From Mangifera indica (lineage: Eukaryota > Streptophyta > Magnoliopsida > Sapindales > Anacardiaceae), in assembly GCF_011075055.1 (NCBI RefSeq), contig NW_025401108.1, positions 62,001 to 126,000 on the forward strand: a stretch of DNA of 64,000 bases. Direction: 5' to 3'. Shown piece after piece: positions 46,890 to 58,830 of the stretch. Each line of letters begins with the position of its first letter. Positions within the stretch are counted from its first letter, which is position 1. Made by a program: the position numbers and the translations under genes. The notes under the pieces are model-generated. The model was not told the DNA's origin. It did no database searches and saw nothing but the letters and a program-made list of their open reading frames with translations.

Positions 46890-47605
46890 TTTAAAATAAA
46901 AAATTTGAAAAGTGTTTTCTAAAACAAATTAGGTTTAAAAAAAAGCTTGTTCAATTTATCAATAAAACTGTGTGAATCCAATTTTGAATACTCAATTAGG
47001 TATTCACATAATGTGTCATTATATGATTAAATAATTTTAAATTAAAGATAAAATAATATTTAATTTTATAATGACATATTATATAAATGTCTAATTGGTT
47101 ATTCTAAATTGTGTGTACATAGTATTAGTCTTATTTTATATGGTTATCAAGACAAATGTATAGAATAAGTTCCTAAATAAAGTTTCATGAAAAAATCAAA
47201 TTAAATTTAAAATTACAGAAATTTTCTTATTAAATTTAGGAGATTATTAGATATTAAATAGTGTTTAAAGATTTTTCTTTTCGATATTATTAAAGTAAAA
47301 TCAATTTGATAAGCTTGTGTCAACCCTGGTTAAAATAAAGTTTCATATGAAAAAATGATGCAAAAAAACCAAATTAAATTTAAAATTAGGAAAAATCTTA
47401 TTAAATTATTTGATAGTAAATGATGTTTAAAGAGGTTTTTTTTTTTTGGGTTATTATTAAGATAACATCAATTTGACAAGGTTGTGTCATTTTGTTTCTT
47501 AAATGTTGATAAGGTTGTTCATGATTTTGGTTGAGCTTATTCTTATTATGTGTTTCATTCAAGTAATTTTTTCTTGCCAAAATAAAATATTACCACTGCA
47601 CTATT
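46890..47605. repeat. Two tandem units of about 160 bp plus dispersed repeat
   Basis: Units start at 47174 and 47333 with AAATAAAGTTTCAT and share AAATTAAATTTAAAATTA and GATGTTTAAAGA-type phrases. The second unit continues to 47600 and matches, inverted, the NLR upstream repeat at 34800-35050. 46890-47170 is AT-rich with nothing identified. Confidence 0.65.
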
Positions 47606-47672
47606 GAATTGCTTAGAAGTGTTAGGTGATGGACGGTGAAAAAGACAAGAAGGGCTTGGTATTTAACTTAAC

Positions 47673-49002
47673 TGAGAGCGTTTGATTTAGAAAATATTTT
47701 ATTATTAAAATTAAAAAATTATCTTAAAGATAGATTATCTTAAAAAGTGTTGCCCTGGCCACGGTTCATGAACCGTCAGTTTCGGTTCGGAACCGCTAGT
47801 TCACGGTTCGAAAACATAAAGACCCTGAACCGAAACCGTAATAAGACAGTTCGTCCATGGTTCGGAACTGTCAGTTTCGGTTCATGGCCCCGGTTCAGAA
47901 CCGATAATTTTGGTTTGAAACCGATATTGAACAGTCAATTCTAATACATGATCTTGATTTAATTTTTAAATTATTAATTACAATAATTGAAAATTAAAAG
48001 AAAGGTTTGGACTTAATTACAATAAATAAAATTAATTATATAAATAAATTATATGATTAATTATAAAAGATAATAAAAAAATAATAAATAAAATTAATTA
48101 TAGAAATAAATTATATAATTAATTATGAATTGTATAAAAAAAATTGAAATTGAAATTAATAAAAAATTAAGAAAGAATTTAATTAAATTTGATTGAATTG
48201 AAAGATTGAGAGAGTATTAAGAGTTTAAAGAATGAGAATGAGAGTTTGAAGGATTGAGTGAGAGAGTGGAGAGATTGAAATTTGAGAGAATGGAATTTGA
48301 AAGAGTATATATAAGAAAAAACTTTTTTGAAAAAAATTAAAAATAGAGGGGGTGAATTGAGATTCAGATAAATTGCAAGGGATTGGTCCCCTGCAATTTT
48401 CCCTTCAAGCCAACAGTTCCTTGCGCGGGAACCGTTGGCTTTTTTAAAAAAATTCAAAACAAATCAAAATAAATTCAAAAAAAATTCAAATTTTTTCGGT
48501 TCAGCACAGTAAACTGCCGGTTCATAAACCAGGTGTGAACCAGCGGTTTCATGGTTCCAATTTATGTAAACCGAAACCGAACCGTAGAACCCCGGTTTCG
48601 ATTCTGGTTCAGTCCGGTTCTGGGTCTACCGATTCCGGTTTCGGTTTTAGGTGGGCTGATTTCGGTCCGGTTCATGGGCTAAACCGGCCTGTGGCCAGGT
48701 CTAAGTATTGGTATAAAATATCACTATATTTGATAAATTTTGATAAAAATTTGTAGGTATAAATAATTATTGTATTTGGTTAGATATAATAAAAGAATAC
48801 TAATATATTATTTTACTTAAATGGTCTTAAGTATAATTATTCTAACATATTTTTTATGTTAATTGTTTTATTAATTGAAAATTAGATTATTTTTGCCTTA
48901 AAAAAAAATAATAAATAAAGATATAGTTATAATAAAATCAAGATTACCTTGGTAATATTTTAATATCTAAGGTGTAGGTGGTAATCAGATTACTCTTTAT
49001 AA
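47673..49002. mobile_element. Tourist-like MITE, truncated and interrupted
   Basis: It begins GAGCGTTTGATTTAG and follows the reverse complement of the 3576-4055 element closely. A hAT-like element interrupts it at 47753-48702. Another Tourist-like copy truncates it at about 49000. It sits where the TATA box of the duplicated SEO flank would be. Confidence 0.7.
47753..48702. mobile_element. hAT-like element with CGGTTC-rich ends
   Basis: The left end CCCTGGCCAC and the inverted right end AGACCTGGCCAC are flanked by 8-bp AAGTGTTG (47745-47752) and AAGTATTG (48703-48710), 7/8 identical. Removing the insert restores a continuous Tourist-like sequence. Both subterminal regions (47755-47935 and 48495-48690) are packed with CGGTTC/GAACCG in both orientations, like the subterminal transposase-binding repeats of hAT elements. 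The middle is AT-rich with no transposase. Confidence 0.8.
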
Positions 49003-49503
49003 AGGGTATTTAGTTAAAAGAGATTAAAAATTACTCTGGTAATCTATCTTTTATTATTTACATTACTTTGTTTAGTTTATAACTTATAAAAGATTTCAAT
49101 AATCTTCTATTACCAATAGTAATGTAGTTAAGTAATATAAGAAGTAATCTGATTATCATCTTCATTTTATGTATAAAAATATTACCACGGTAATTTTGAT
49201 TTTATTATAACTATATCTTTATTTATTAATTTTTTTAGAGTAAAAATAATTTTATTTTCAATTAATATAATAAATAACATAAAAAATATTTTAAAATAAT
49301 TAAACTCAAGGGTATTTAAGTAAAATAATATACTAGTAATTTTTATTACCTTTAACTAAATATGATAATTATTTATATTTATATATTTTTACTAAATTTT
49401 ATTAAACATAGTAATAATATATACTCAGTATTTCTTAAAGTAATCTATCTTCAAGGAAATCTTTCTATTTTGATAATAAAACATTCTTCAAACTAAACAC
49501 CCG
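49003..49503. mobile_element. Tourist-like MITE, complete
   Basis: The left end GGGTATTTAGTT and the right end AACTAAACACCC are inverted complements with one mismatch. They are flanked by TAA at 49000-49002 and 49504-49506. It is in the opposite orientation to the copy it interrupts. Confidence 0.75.
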
Positions 49504-49640
49504 TAAAAAGTTTTCTCCTTATTCATATATTCGTTTACCTTTTTAGTTTACTAGCATCAATTCATTGCTGTTTCAGCAATCAAAGCACAATTTCTTTCAA
49601 AGTTTAATTACCGCTATCCACCTTTAAAGCCAACTAGGTG

Positions 49641-52600
49641 CTACGAGGTTTGTAGACACTTGTTATACCAAGTAATTGAGAAAATATGAAGGTGTGTAGT
49701 ATCCTTATTTTCTTTTTAAGATAATAACAATAATTAAAGACATAATAATAAAGAAATATTCTATTTGGAATAATTCTTGCCTAACCTAATAAGAAACGAA
49801 TCCTACAAATTCACCACTTTCCCAATAAACTTTGAAGAGGAAATTGAACTCCATTTTACTAAAAGAAATTTCTCAAAATTTTTTATATGTCAATTTGAAA
49901 GTGCCCAAATTTCATGAATCAATAAAAAAAGAAAAAAAATTATTCAAAAACATTGTTCAACAACTACCCAATGAAAGCTACGTGTATGTACAATGAACAT
50001 TAATTGAGTTTCTTATGACTTAGTTCCACAATTATGATTTGAAAAGTTTAGACTATTAAAGAATACTACCAAGATTAAGATTTGATATTGTTAAGTTTAA
50101 TGAATTTTGTATTATATTAAAGATGGTTATATGATGAATTATCTTATGAAATTCATTTTAGAAAGGTAGATGAACTATATTATGAAATTTGTTATATAAA
50201 GGTATGCTAGGAAACATTTATTTTATATGAAATTGATTTATTTTGATCAATACATTTTGTTAAGAAAAAAAAACTAAAATTTTTAGAAGAAAATGTTTTA
50301 TGATGTGATTTCTAAAAATCTTATGGGAGTTTTATAATTTTAATAAGGCAACAAAATTTAATTTAAAATATTTTGGAAAGTGTCTAAAAATAATTTCTAT
50401 AAAAAAAAAAAACTTATTTATTTTATTAATAAAAGTATGTGCATTCAATTTTAAGGATTCAATTGTGCTATATGATGTGTAATCCCCATGTCAATGAGAG
50501 AATTAGGTTTTAACGGCTAATTTGAATCTTTATATCTTGGGATCTTTGTGTTCCACATTTGTTTTACATAATTTAGATTTAAATCATTACTAATGGAATA
50601 AAATCATTTACTGTTAATAATTTAGATTTATTGAGAAACATCATACTTGATCTAAATACTGAAAATTCTTACTAAACAATGAAATTCAAATGCTACAATA
50701 ACAACTTAACTAAATTTGTAACCATTTTTAGATTTTTAAATTTAATAACATACTCATGACAACAAGAATGTAAATAGTTTTTATGCATACTAAAATATTC
50801 TATATTAAATTTGAGGAACAAATGTCACATGGGTGATAAAATATACTTAAGGAATATCATATTTAAATAGAAAATCTGATTATCAACAACTTATATATTT
50901 ATGTATTTATGAATCTTTCATCAAACAATAACCTAAATTGTTCATACAAACAGTTGGGTGTCCATACATAGGCAAAGCGAGGAAGAAATATTATACTCTA
51001 CATATAATCTTGCTCGAGCAAAGCACTTACTCCTGTTATACCTGACATGAGATATTACTCAAACATAAATATTAAATTCGTCGTACCTTATATGAGATAT
51101 TGCTCAGACATAGCCCAATTCAGATGATATTCATGTCGAAGAATAATTGAACTATACCATACCCTTTACACCATACACTTAATTCAATTACTTAACACTA
51201 AGACTTTAAATTAATCATCATCAAGTAACCACGATCTTGTCATACTAAATTAAACTACAATTATTTGTAACTTTAATGAAATTTGTTAATGGGTCTGCAT
51301 TATAATAGATGTAGAATCAATTGATGGTGAAACCGGGCTTGAAATGGTAGATTTAAGGTGATTTTATCATCACACATGATTAATAACTACAATGCAAATC
51401 TCGTGTACAAGTTTAGGTTGAAAATGGAATACATTTATTATTTTTCAAATCACATGGGTCATCTGTGGTGAGAGGTTTAGGCTAACTTTTAAATATGTGA
51501 GGGGTTGGGATGTGTCTGGTGGGGCTATTTGGTCATTTTTCACCACACGTGTTTTATTTAGTATATGTGATTCACGGAGTGGGGTTCTTCAATTTGATTT
51601 TTTTTTTTAATTTAGGTTTCGTAACATATAGTTTTCAAATCATTTGCAAAACCCGTGTGCAATGATTCTAGGACAATTTATAACTTAAGAACATGCTTGA
51701 TTTATCATTTCATTAATATACTACACAAGTATATAGGTGCCTGTTACAAGATTTATGTTTATTGCTTGTGAATTTGACGTTATAAGTTTAAAAATTTACG
51801 TTGATGTTGATACATCATCTGGTCGACTTTTACGTGCAAGAAATGAAGCCTACTTTTACATGAAACAGTCGATGAGGGCCATCCCAGCTGCATTCCGATT
51901 TTGCTCTATGTCGTAACTTCTGAGAGTTGCTAGCGAGAATGATGGTGTTACTCAGACTTTGGAACCTGAATTGAAAGAGGCCCAATGTGGAGAAGGGGGG
52001 CAAAAACACATTGGGCCTGCAAACATGGCAAGAACCCCAAAGCTCGTTTTTTAATTTCTTGGTCAGGCAAAGCACATCTTCTAATCATTTGAATTTCCAA
52101 TAAACTTCAATTACTCAAATGATAACACCAACTTTATCTGCAAATTTCTTATGAACTCTCAAATGATTCCCCCATTATACATAAATATGCACCGCTCAAA
52201 GGCACAAACTTTGGAACTAATCTAAACACATATAATTGCAAAACCCATGTGCAAAATCTGCTTTTCCAGTTGCTCCACCACCCCTGCAATCATCAGTTAC
52301 ATCATACTAAAAAAGTAACACCTCTGAAACCTAGAAAAAATTGCAGGAAGCCATGGATGATGTCAAAAGAACTAGTCTAATTCCTTAACTTATTTCAATC
52401 ATTTCTTCATTTCATTTTAATAATTTTACCCACGAAAAAGCATGCCCTTTTAAGCTCACTTGACCTGAGGCTTTATGGAAAGCTATATTGGCGCAAATTT
52501 GGAAGCCATGGCCCTCTTATTTGACTAGAATAGACTTTTTCTTGGAATCTACTTGCTTTTCTTTTGAATCAAGACATTTGTAAAACCAAGTCCTTTAGAT

Positions 52601-53284
52601 CAACCAGGCTTTGTTGGCAGCAGAAATCAAGCATGTTTTTTTGTAACTTATAGATAGATTGATACACTATCATATAAGTTTTGTTTGTTAGTGAAAAGCA
52701 TAGTGGAAAATTACTTAGTCATCCCTAAGTTTTAGCAGAGAATTTTTTAATCCCTTATAAATTTTCTTATAACACTATGGTACTTGTCAAATGATACAAA
52801 AAATCATCAAAATTATAATATAAAGTCGATCAAGCTTAATAGAATAATATTATATATATAAACAAATTATACAAATTTATATATACAAACTAAAGTGGTA
52901 ACATATGATTGGATGATTTTGAAGTAGAAGAAAAAGTAAACAATCATATCACCTAACATCTAATCATAAATTGACATATTAATTTATATAAATATGTTTG
53001 TATAATTTATTTGTGCATATAGTTATATTCAACTTAATATTATACTACAAATTTAAAAAATATATTTGTATTAAAGGACATAAGTAGCCTTGTGCTAAGG
53101 AATCAAGTCTTTAAACTAGTAGTGATTACACTGTTACTAAAAAATTATACTGAATTATAGTGATGAAATTGTAAGTTTGTCAATGTAGATGAAGACTGAA
53201 AATTGGCCCACCGACATGGAGCTGCATTATTGGGCTAGTGCATGGCTTGATGTACTTAGATAACCTCTTTGTGCAATAAGGGTA
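49641..53284. other. Gene-free AT-rich stretch
   Basis: No motif-bearing frame was found. 50890-51240 is somewhat richer in CA/AC-type sequence with two near-repeats of ATGAGATATT(A/G)CTCA (51048 and 51091). 51830-52080 has a frame of 81 codons with no recognisable feature. The right edge carries the target duplication ATAAGGGTA of the next MITE. Confidence 0.4.
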
Positions 53285-54034
53285 GGCAAAAGGACTATTT
53301 CCCACTCAAGTTTTAATCTTGAGACAAATATATATTTATAAGGTTTTAAAAACTCAAATACTCACTTATGACCCAATCTCTGTTAAAATTTTAGTTAGAG
53401 TAAGGGATAAAATTGTTATTTACTAAAAAATTTAAAGTTTTATCATATTTTCTCCCTAAATTTAAAAATATCACAATTTTTCTCCACCCAAAGTTTTCAA
53501 GCTTTAAAGAGTGACTATTTCACCACCAAATCCCTAGGTTTTCTTTCTCCCCTCTTCGATGACCATCTCCAACAACAACAATTATTTGAAGACGAGACAG
53601 GGAGTCGGCAACCATCTCCAGCGAACGAATCTTCATCTTTGTCGATGAAGAGATGACGCCTCTTCGTCTTTTCGTCGACGAAGACGAATATTTATATGTC
53701 GAAGATGATCACCAACTCTCTGTCTAGTCTTCAGATGGTCGTCATTGCTTGAGAGAAGAGAAGGAAAACCTAAGGATTTTAGGATGAAATGATCATTTTT
53801 CAAAACTTGAAAACTTTAGGTAGAGGGAAATTACGAGATTTTTAAACCTGGGGAGTAAAAGTAATAAAACTTTAATTTTTTTAAATTTTTTAATAAATAA
53901 TAATTTTATCTCTAATCTTAACTGAGATTTTTAATAGAAATTGTGTCATGAGTAGGTATTTAAATTTTTAAAATCTTATGAATGTATGTTTATTTTTGTA
54001 TTAAAATTTGGGTGGAGAATAGTCCTTTTTGGCC
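53285..54034. mobile_element. Hairpin Mutator-type MITE, copy 4
   Basis: The ends GGCAAAAGGACTATTTCCCA and (inverted) GGCCAAAAAGGACTATTCTCC are flanked by the 9-bp duplication ATAAGGGTA (53276-53284) and ATAAGAGTA (54035-54043), 8/9. The long arms enclose a loop (about 53580-53720) of GAAGACGA/TCGTCTTC phrases. Non-coding. Confidence 0.88.
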
Positions 54035-54043
54035 ATAAGAGTA

Positions 54044-55494
54044 TTTATTTATTTTAAGTTTTCATTTGAAATCATTTAATTTTGTCTCATTTATTTATTT
54101 GTGGTATCATGCCTCCTCTCATTTTTCCCATGTTTTTCCATTCTTCACTAGATTGACAAGATTCCCCTTCTCTTGTTTTCCCTTTGCCATGAAACCTTTC
54201 ATCTTTTACCATAATTCAATTTCCCATCCCATCTATCAACCAATGCCAACAATTCTCAAATATATTTAAAAAAATGAATAATTCCCATTAAAAATCCTTT
54301 AATGTATTTTTTTCTTCAAATTGTAATTGTTTTCCACATGGCAAAATTCATGGAAACTAGAAGGCAAAGGGGAATTGGTTGCTATATTCATCATTATTAA
54401 CTTATCTCTACACGAAAGCCAAACTATTGAGTTTAAGTCCTAATTAATTAGCACCGTTAGATCAAAATTAGTAGACCTTTATGAATGTATAATAGTGGCA
54501 GACAAAATGGCCCATCTTATCATAAATATGATGAGGTTGTCGATATGGGAGAGTCCTCTAACATAATCATAAATATTTTGGTCCACAACATTGTGAGGGT
54601 AACGTAAAGATAAGAAACAATGTATTGCATAAGTAGGACAGAAATTGACCGTAGAGTAACTTCATGTGCCATTTAGTCCTTACAAATACCTTTATTAATA
54701 TTATTTTTTAAATCCTTCTTAATTTTGGTTTTAATAATTCAAAAATTCTTTGATAAAATTTGTAAACTTAGTTTAGAACCGAACACAACCTTATATATAG
54801 ATATTCTTATCTTTAACTAAACTAGAGTTAGGCAAATGGAGGCTCAAACCGAACCAACGCAATCCCTTGGAGAAAGAAATCGGTATAGGTCTTGTCTCCA
54901 AATATAAGACTCTGACTAATTCTAAGATTGAAACCTATGTGAGGATCTAATGGATCAAGCCCAGACCTATGCCCTTGGCCCATATTATTTTTTAATCTAT
55001 AAATATAAATTTTATTATATTTATGCTTACTTTAATTTTTAAGATATTAATTAAAATAGTCATATTTTGACTTTGATGGTCATTTAATTGTGTCCTCACA
55101 ATTTATAATGATATGTGATGGACAGAGATCTTTAACTAATGAACTTGACATCACTTTAACAATAAATTTAACAAATTCAAATATAATTCAAGACTATAAT
55201 TAATCTTGATTCAAATATTATGCAAGAAATAAAATATTCATAAAACAAACTTTAATAATACTATGCACATGATGATTTATTATTGTCCATACAAGTGTTT
55301 TATGAATCTTCAAAAGATTGATCTTGAGTTACTATTGATTGAGATCAGTTGTTAAAATTGAAGCTAAATTTTAACAACTTTTTTGGATAAGCCGAATTGG
55401 GTGGCTAGATTGTTATGATTTTTTTGATTTAAAATCGATTGACTATGGTGTAATGGTTCTTCTAGAATTAACATTGTCAATTTAGAAATTTTTG
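54044..55494. other. Gene-free AT-rich stretch
   Basis: Short frames only. No element with clear ends was identified. Confidence 0.35.
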
Positions 55495-55586
55495 ACTTGT
55501 AACATTCGTCTTCAGCTACATATCCTCAAAGGAAATATGAACTTGAAGATATATATTGACTTAAAATTTTCTAATATGTATGTACT
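55495..55586. repeat. Dispersed repeat, copy A (partner at 58738-58830)
   Basis: Shares TTGTAA, CTACATA(T/C)CCT, ATATGAACTT and AAGATAT-type phrases with 58738-58815. It continues beyond the hAT-like insertion at about 56241. It may be part of an LTR or leader, but the class was not determined. Confidence 0.5.
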
Positions 55587-56232
55587 TAGAAATGAAAATA
55601 AGGAGAGCTAAGGCCAAAGACCTTTTGCTCTGCCTCTGTCCTTGTCTTTGCCTCTGTCCTTGTCTTTGTCCTCGTCTCTGTTCTCTTAAAGGATATCAAT
55701 CTCCATCTCTGACCCGAGGATAACAAAAATTCCACGTTCTCTACCTGTGGAGAAAAATAATTTCCTTATCCCCTATCCGCAAAAAAAAAAAAAAACTCTA
55801 TCCATCCTTGTAATCGTGGGGAAGAATTTTCTTTTCGTACTCTTTAAATACAACATAAATATATTAAACGACAAAATTATCTAAAATTAAAATCAATCCA
55901 CCATTTCAAATGTCACAAATATTATATATTAATCACCTTAATATGCACAACAAAAAATATAAATAAATTTAAAATACATAAATAATTTAAATTTATAAGG
56001 ATATATTAATATTTTAAGTAAATATATTAATATAAAGGGAAAGGGAAGGAGACAAGGATGAAGTGAGTCAAGGAAAAAACATATGTATCCTTGTCCTTAG
56101 TTTGTCCCTGGTTGCGAGGATATTTTTCATCTCTGACCTGTTCCCCTTCCTATTTTTTATAGAGGAATCCTTTATTCGTTAAGGTAAGGACAAGTTGAAG
56201 ACCCTAAATTTAGGATAAAATTGTCATCTCTA
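55587..56232. mobile_element. hAT-like non-autonomous element
   Basis: The left end TAGAAATGAAAATAAGG and the inverted right end TAGAGATGACAATTTTATCC match the TAGRGATGNCAAT type common among plant hATs. The flanks TATGTACT (55579-55586) and CATATACT (56233-56240) agree at 6/8. Subterminal GGACAAGGACAGAGGC-type purine-rich repeats lie at both ends, read on the minus strand at the left. No transposase. Confidence 0.7.
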
Positions 56233-56240
56233 CATATACT

Positions 56241-58737
56241 TAAATCATTCATCGAAATTAAATCATAACCATTAGCATGATAAACATTGCTCAAATTCAT
56301 ACAAAAATGTATCATTATCATAGAATAGAAATATCAACATCCATACATATTAACATTACCATCATAGTCAAGATCTAAAATACATAAATCCCTAAATATG
56401 CACCACAATTATACAAATAACATGAAATAAATTCAAAACTGAAAACATACTAACATAAACTAGAATTATAGTAAAGCCTCTCCTTATGCAAATCTCCTGA
56501 AGGTTGACATTTTGGTCTCCTATAACCCCACATCATCTTTTACCGTCAAAACAAGACAAAAGAACATGTGAGTATGAAAAACCTTAGTAAGTAACTTATC
56601 GAGGCACCATAATCACTACATAGCATAACATGTTGTTCCTTTACAATTCCTTTATTCCAAGCACCTCTTATCTTTATACTCTAATATTTCATGACATCTT
56701 AAATGTATATATAAAATAAACTATGACATCCTATATGTTTTCTTTCTGAGGATCTTATCATCTCATATGACTAATTCTTGAATCATGGTATCAATTGAAT
56801 ACTCATCTAACTATTCAAACACCCCAAATGTCTTGTGAAAACATACCATATCCTATCTCAACATCTCATATGTTCGTATAAGCATTGACTCCTTGGTCAC
56901 ACGAGGAATTGGGTGTAGTCATCATTTTCATGTATGTTTTATTAATTGAATTGCTATATAAAACCATCATTGGATGACCTATACCATGACCACATGAAGA
57001 ATAATTTGTTGCAGTTCCCCTTTTCATACATACCCGAATGAAATGAACTGCTCTATGGACACTTCAGGAGTGCATGAAGCATCTCATAGGTGTCTAGCTA
57101 CAACATACATGCTTTCTCATACTCTCTTAAGTCATATTACACATAGTGTATGGTTTAAACTAATACTTTAGTTGTTTCTCCCTCATATACAAAATTTCTT
57201 GAATTCAACCTGAATTTGATCTATTTAGGGTATGTGTCATTTTTCATATAATCAGACACTTATTCTTTAATTTTTGCATTAAATTGTCCCTATTAAGGTT
57301 ATCATATTTGATCCCCTCTTTCAACAACAACATAGGGGTATAAGTGTAACTTATACACTGTACAGGTGTGACTATTCATGCACATGCATGGGCACACACA
57401 TACTTCAATCATGATCGTGCATCTTATTTCAATTGATGATCATACATCTAAAATGTTTGATAGTCATAAATCCATTTTTCTATATGTGTATTCACGATAA
57501 TTGTTTAATTGTTGCCTCAATAGTCAAATCATGAAGTTTCTGAAATAATGACTACTTTTCTATGCCTCAGTTTTAATAAGATATTAATATCATGAGAAAA
57601 TTCAATTACACGATAATTGTACCATTGAAAGATTTGTTATATTAACATTGATTTTTTATTAATTGGGTGGTCGTAATATCATGCTAAAAGTTTCTCATAG
57701 TCTATGAATAAAAAAATAATTAATTATGGATTAATCACAGTTTTTATTCACTATCAACTTAACAGAGAACCTATAAGTCATACAAAATATGAAGTTGTCT
57801 ACTATAACGAAGAAAGTTTCAGTTTATTACATATATAAAGCAAATCACCTCAAGTTTACTCAAATATGGTGAATTTACATATATATTAATGTTTCCTAAT
57901 ATTTAGGAATTTATATAAGACACATTGTTAAGCCTATTTAAGAGAGAGTAAAAGTTTAGGGTCAAATTATAATAACGTAAAAGTTAGGTTGTGAAATGTA
58001 GTATGTGTGATTTGGGTTATGAGAATGTTTCATATAATTTGAACACATTCTCATAAATCCCAAGCCCTAGCAAAATTTTGCAAAGAAAAAAAAAAATTTA
58101 TTCTTTACACAAAACACATATTCGCTCAATTTAATTCACAGGTTAGCACCTATGTGACACATTTTATCATCTTTCTATTGTTTTTGTTGTCATAGCACAT
58201 CTGGTTGGATGAGTAGGAGCTTCGTTGGTTTACGAAGAAAGCGTAAAACACATCTAAGGTGAATCCTACTTTATGGCACCTTTAAATAAAGTTATCAATT
58301 TTAAATCCCTAAAATTGTCTGTATTATATCCCTTTGATCTTATAAGAATTTGTTATGATCTCAGTTTTGAATTTTAATCATTGTTTCATTGTTGTTTTAC
58401 TTAAAACAATTGAGATATTATATTTTCAATAATAATTGAATTAGTTATCTTTGGTCCACACTAGTTTGTCTTTTAAGTTGTCTTTGAATAAGTTAAGCAA
58501 TTCAGATCTTTAAGTTGGTATTGTAGTTTCCTATCACCATGTATCCAATAGCATAAACAGGTAATCACTTCAACTATGTCGTCAATTCAAGAGTATCTAC
58601 TACCCTTTACAATATGACCACTAATTCATTACATTGACTTAGACACAATTGTAGAAATTGATATGGATAAGATGTCACATGTCATTTGCTCTACAATGGA
58701 CAATTGATTTGTGTTTTAATGCCACCATTGAAGCACG
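56241..58737. other. Gene-free repeat-like stretch
   Basis: No coding motif. It probably includes the continuation of the dispersed repeat that begins at 55495 (to about 57500), in which CAT-rich phrases dominate. The class was not identified. Confidence 0.35.
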
Positions 58738-58830
58738 TTGTAAAACCTCATTTCTAGATACATACCCTTAGATAGAATATGAACTTAAAAAGATGTGTTC
58801 AACGTAAACTCTTACTATCTTATAACATAT
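58738..58830. repeat. Dispersed repeat, copy B
   Basis: Matches 55495-55586 as described there, in the same orientation. Downstream, AATGATCTCAATGATTAAT-like phrases recur at 58850 and 58940. Confidence 0.5.

Larger units (their letters stand above)
47606..49640 (-). repeat. Duplicated SEO 5' flank, split by MITEs
   Basis: 47606-47672 matches 46712-46780 of the SEO gene (leader region), and 49509-49640 matches 46795-46885 (promoter region). The two halves are separated by about 1.8 kb of nested MITEs. No SEO coding sequence remains beside this copy, and the ATG position is altered (CAT to CACTAT in plus-strand terms). Confidence 0.75.

Noticed and set aside
48179..48457. 92-codon frame on the minus strand within the hAT-like element
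   Set aside because: Low-complexity frame in AG-rich DNA, without transposase motifs.
51830..52075. 81-codon minus-strand frame
   Set aside because: No recognised domain; isolated in gene-free DNA.
54800..54990. Possible further hAT-like element (TTAGGCAAATGG... GGCCCAT)
   Set aside because: The putative ends are not convincing inverted repeats and no 8-bp duplication was found.
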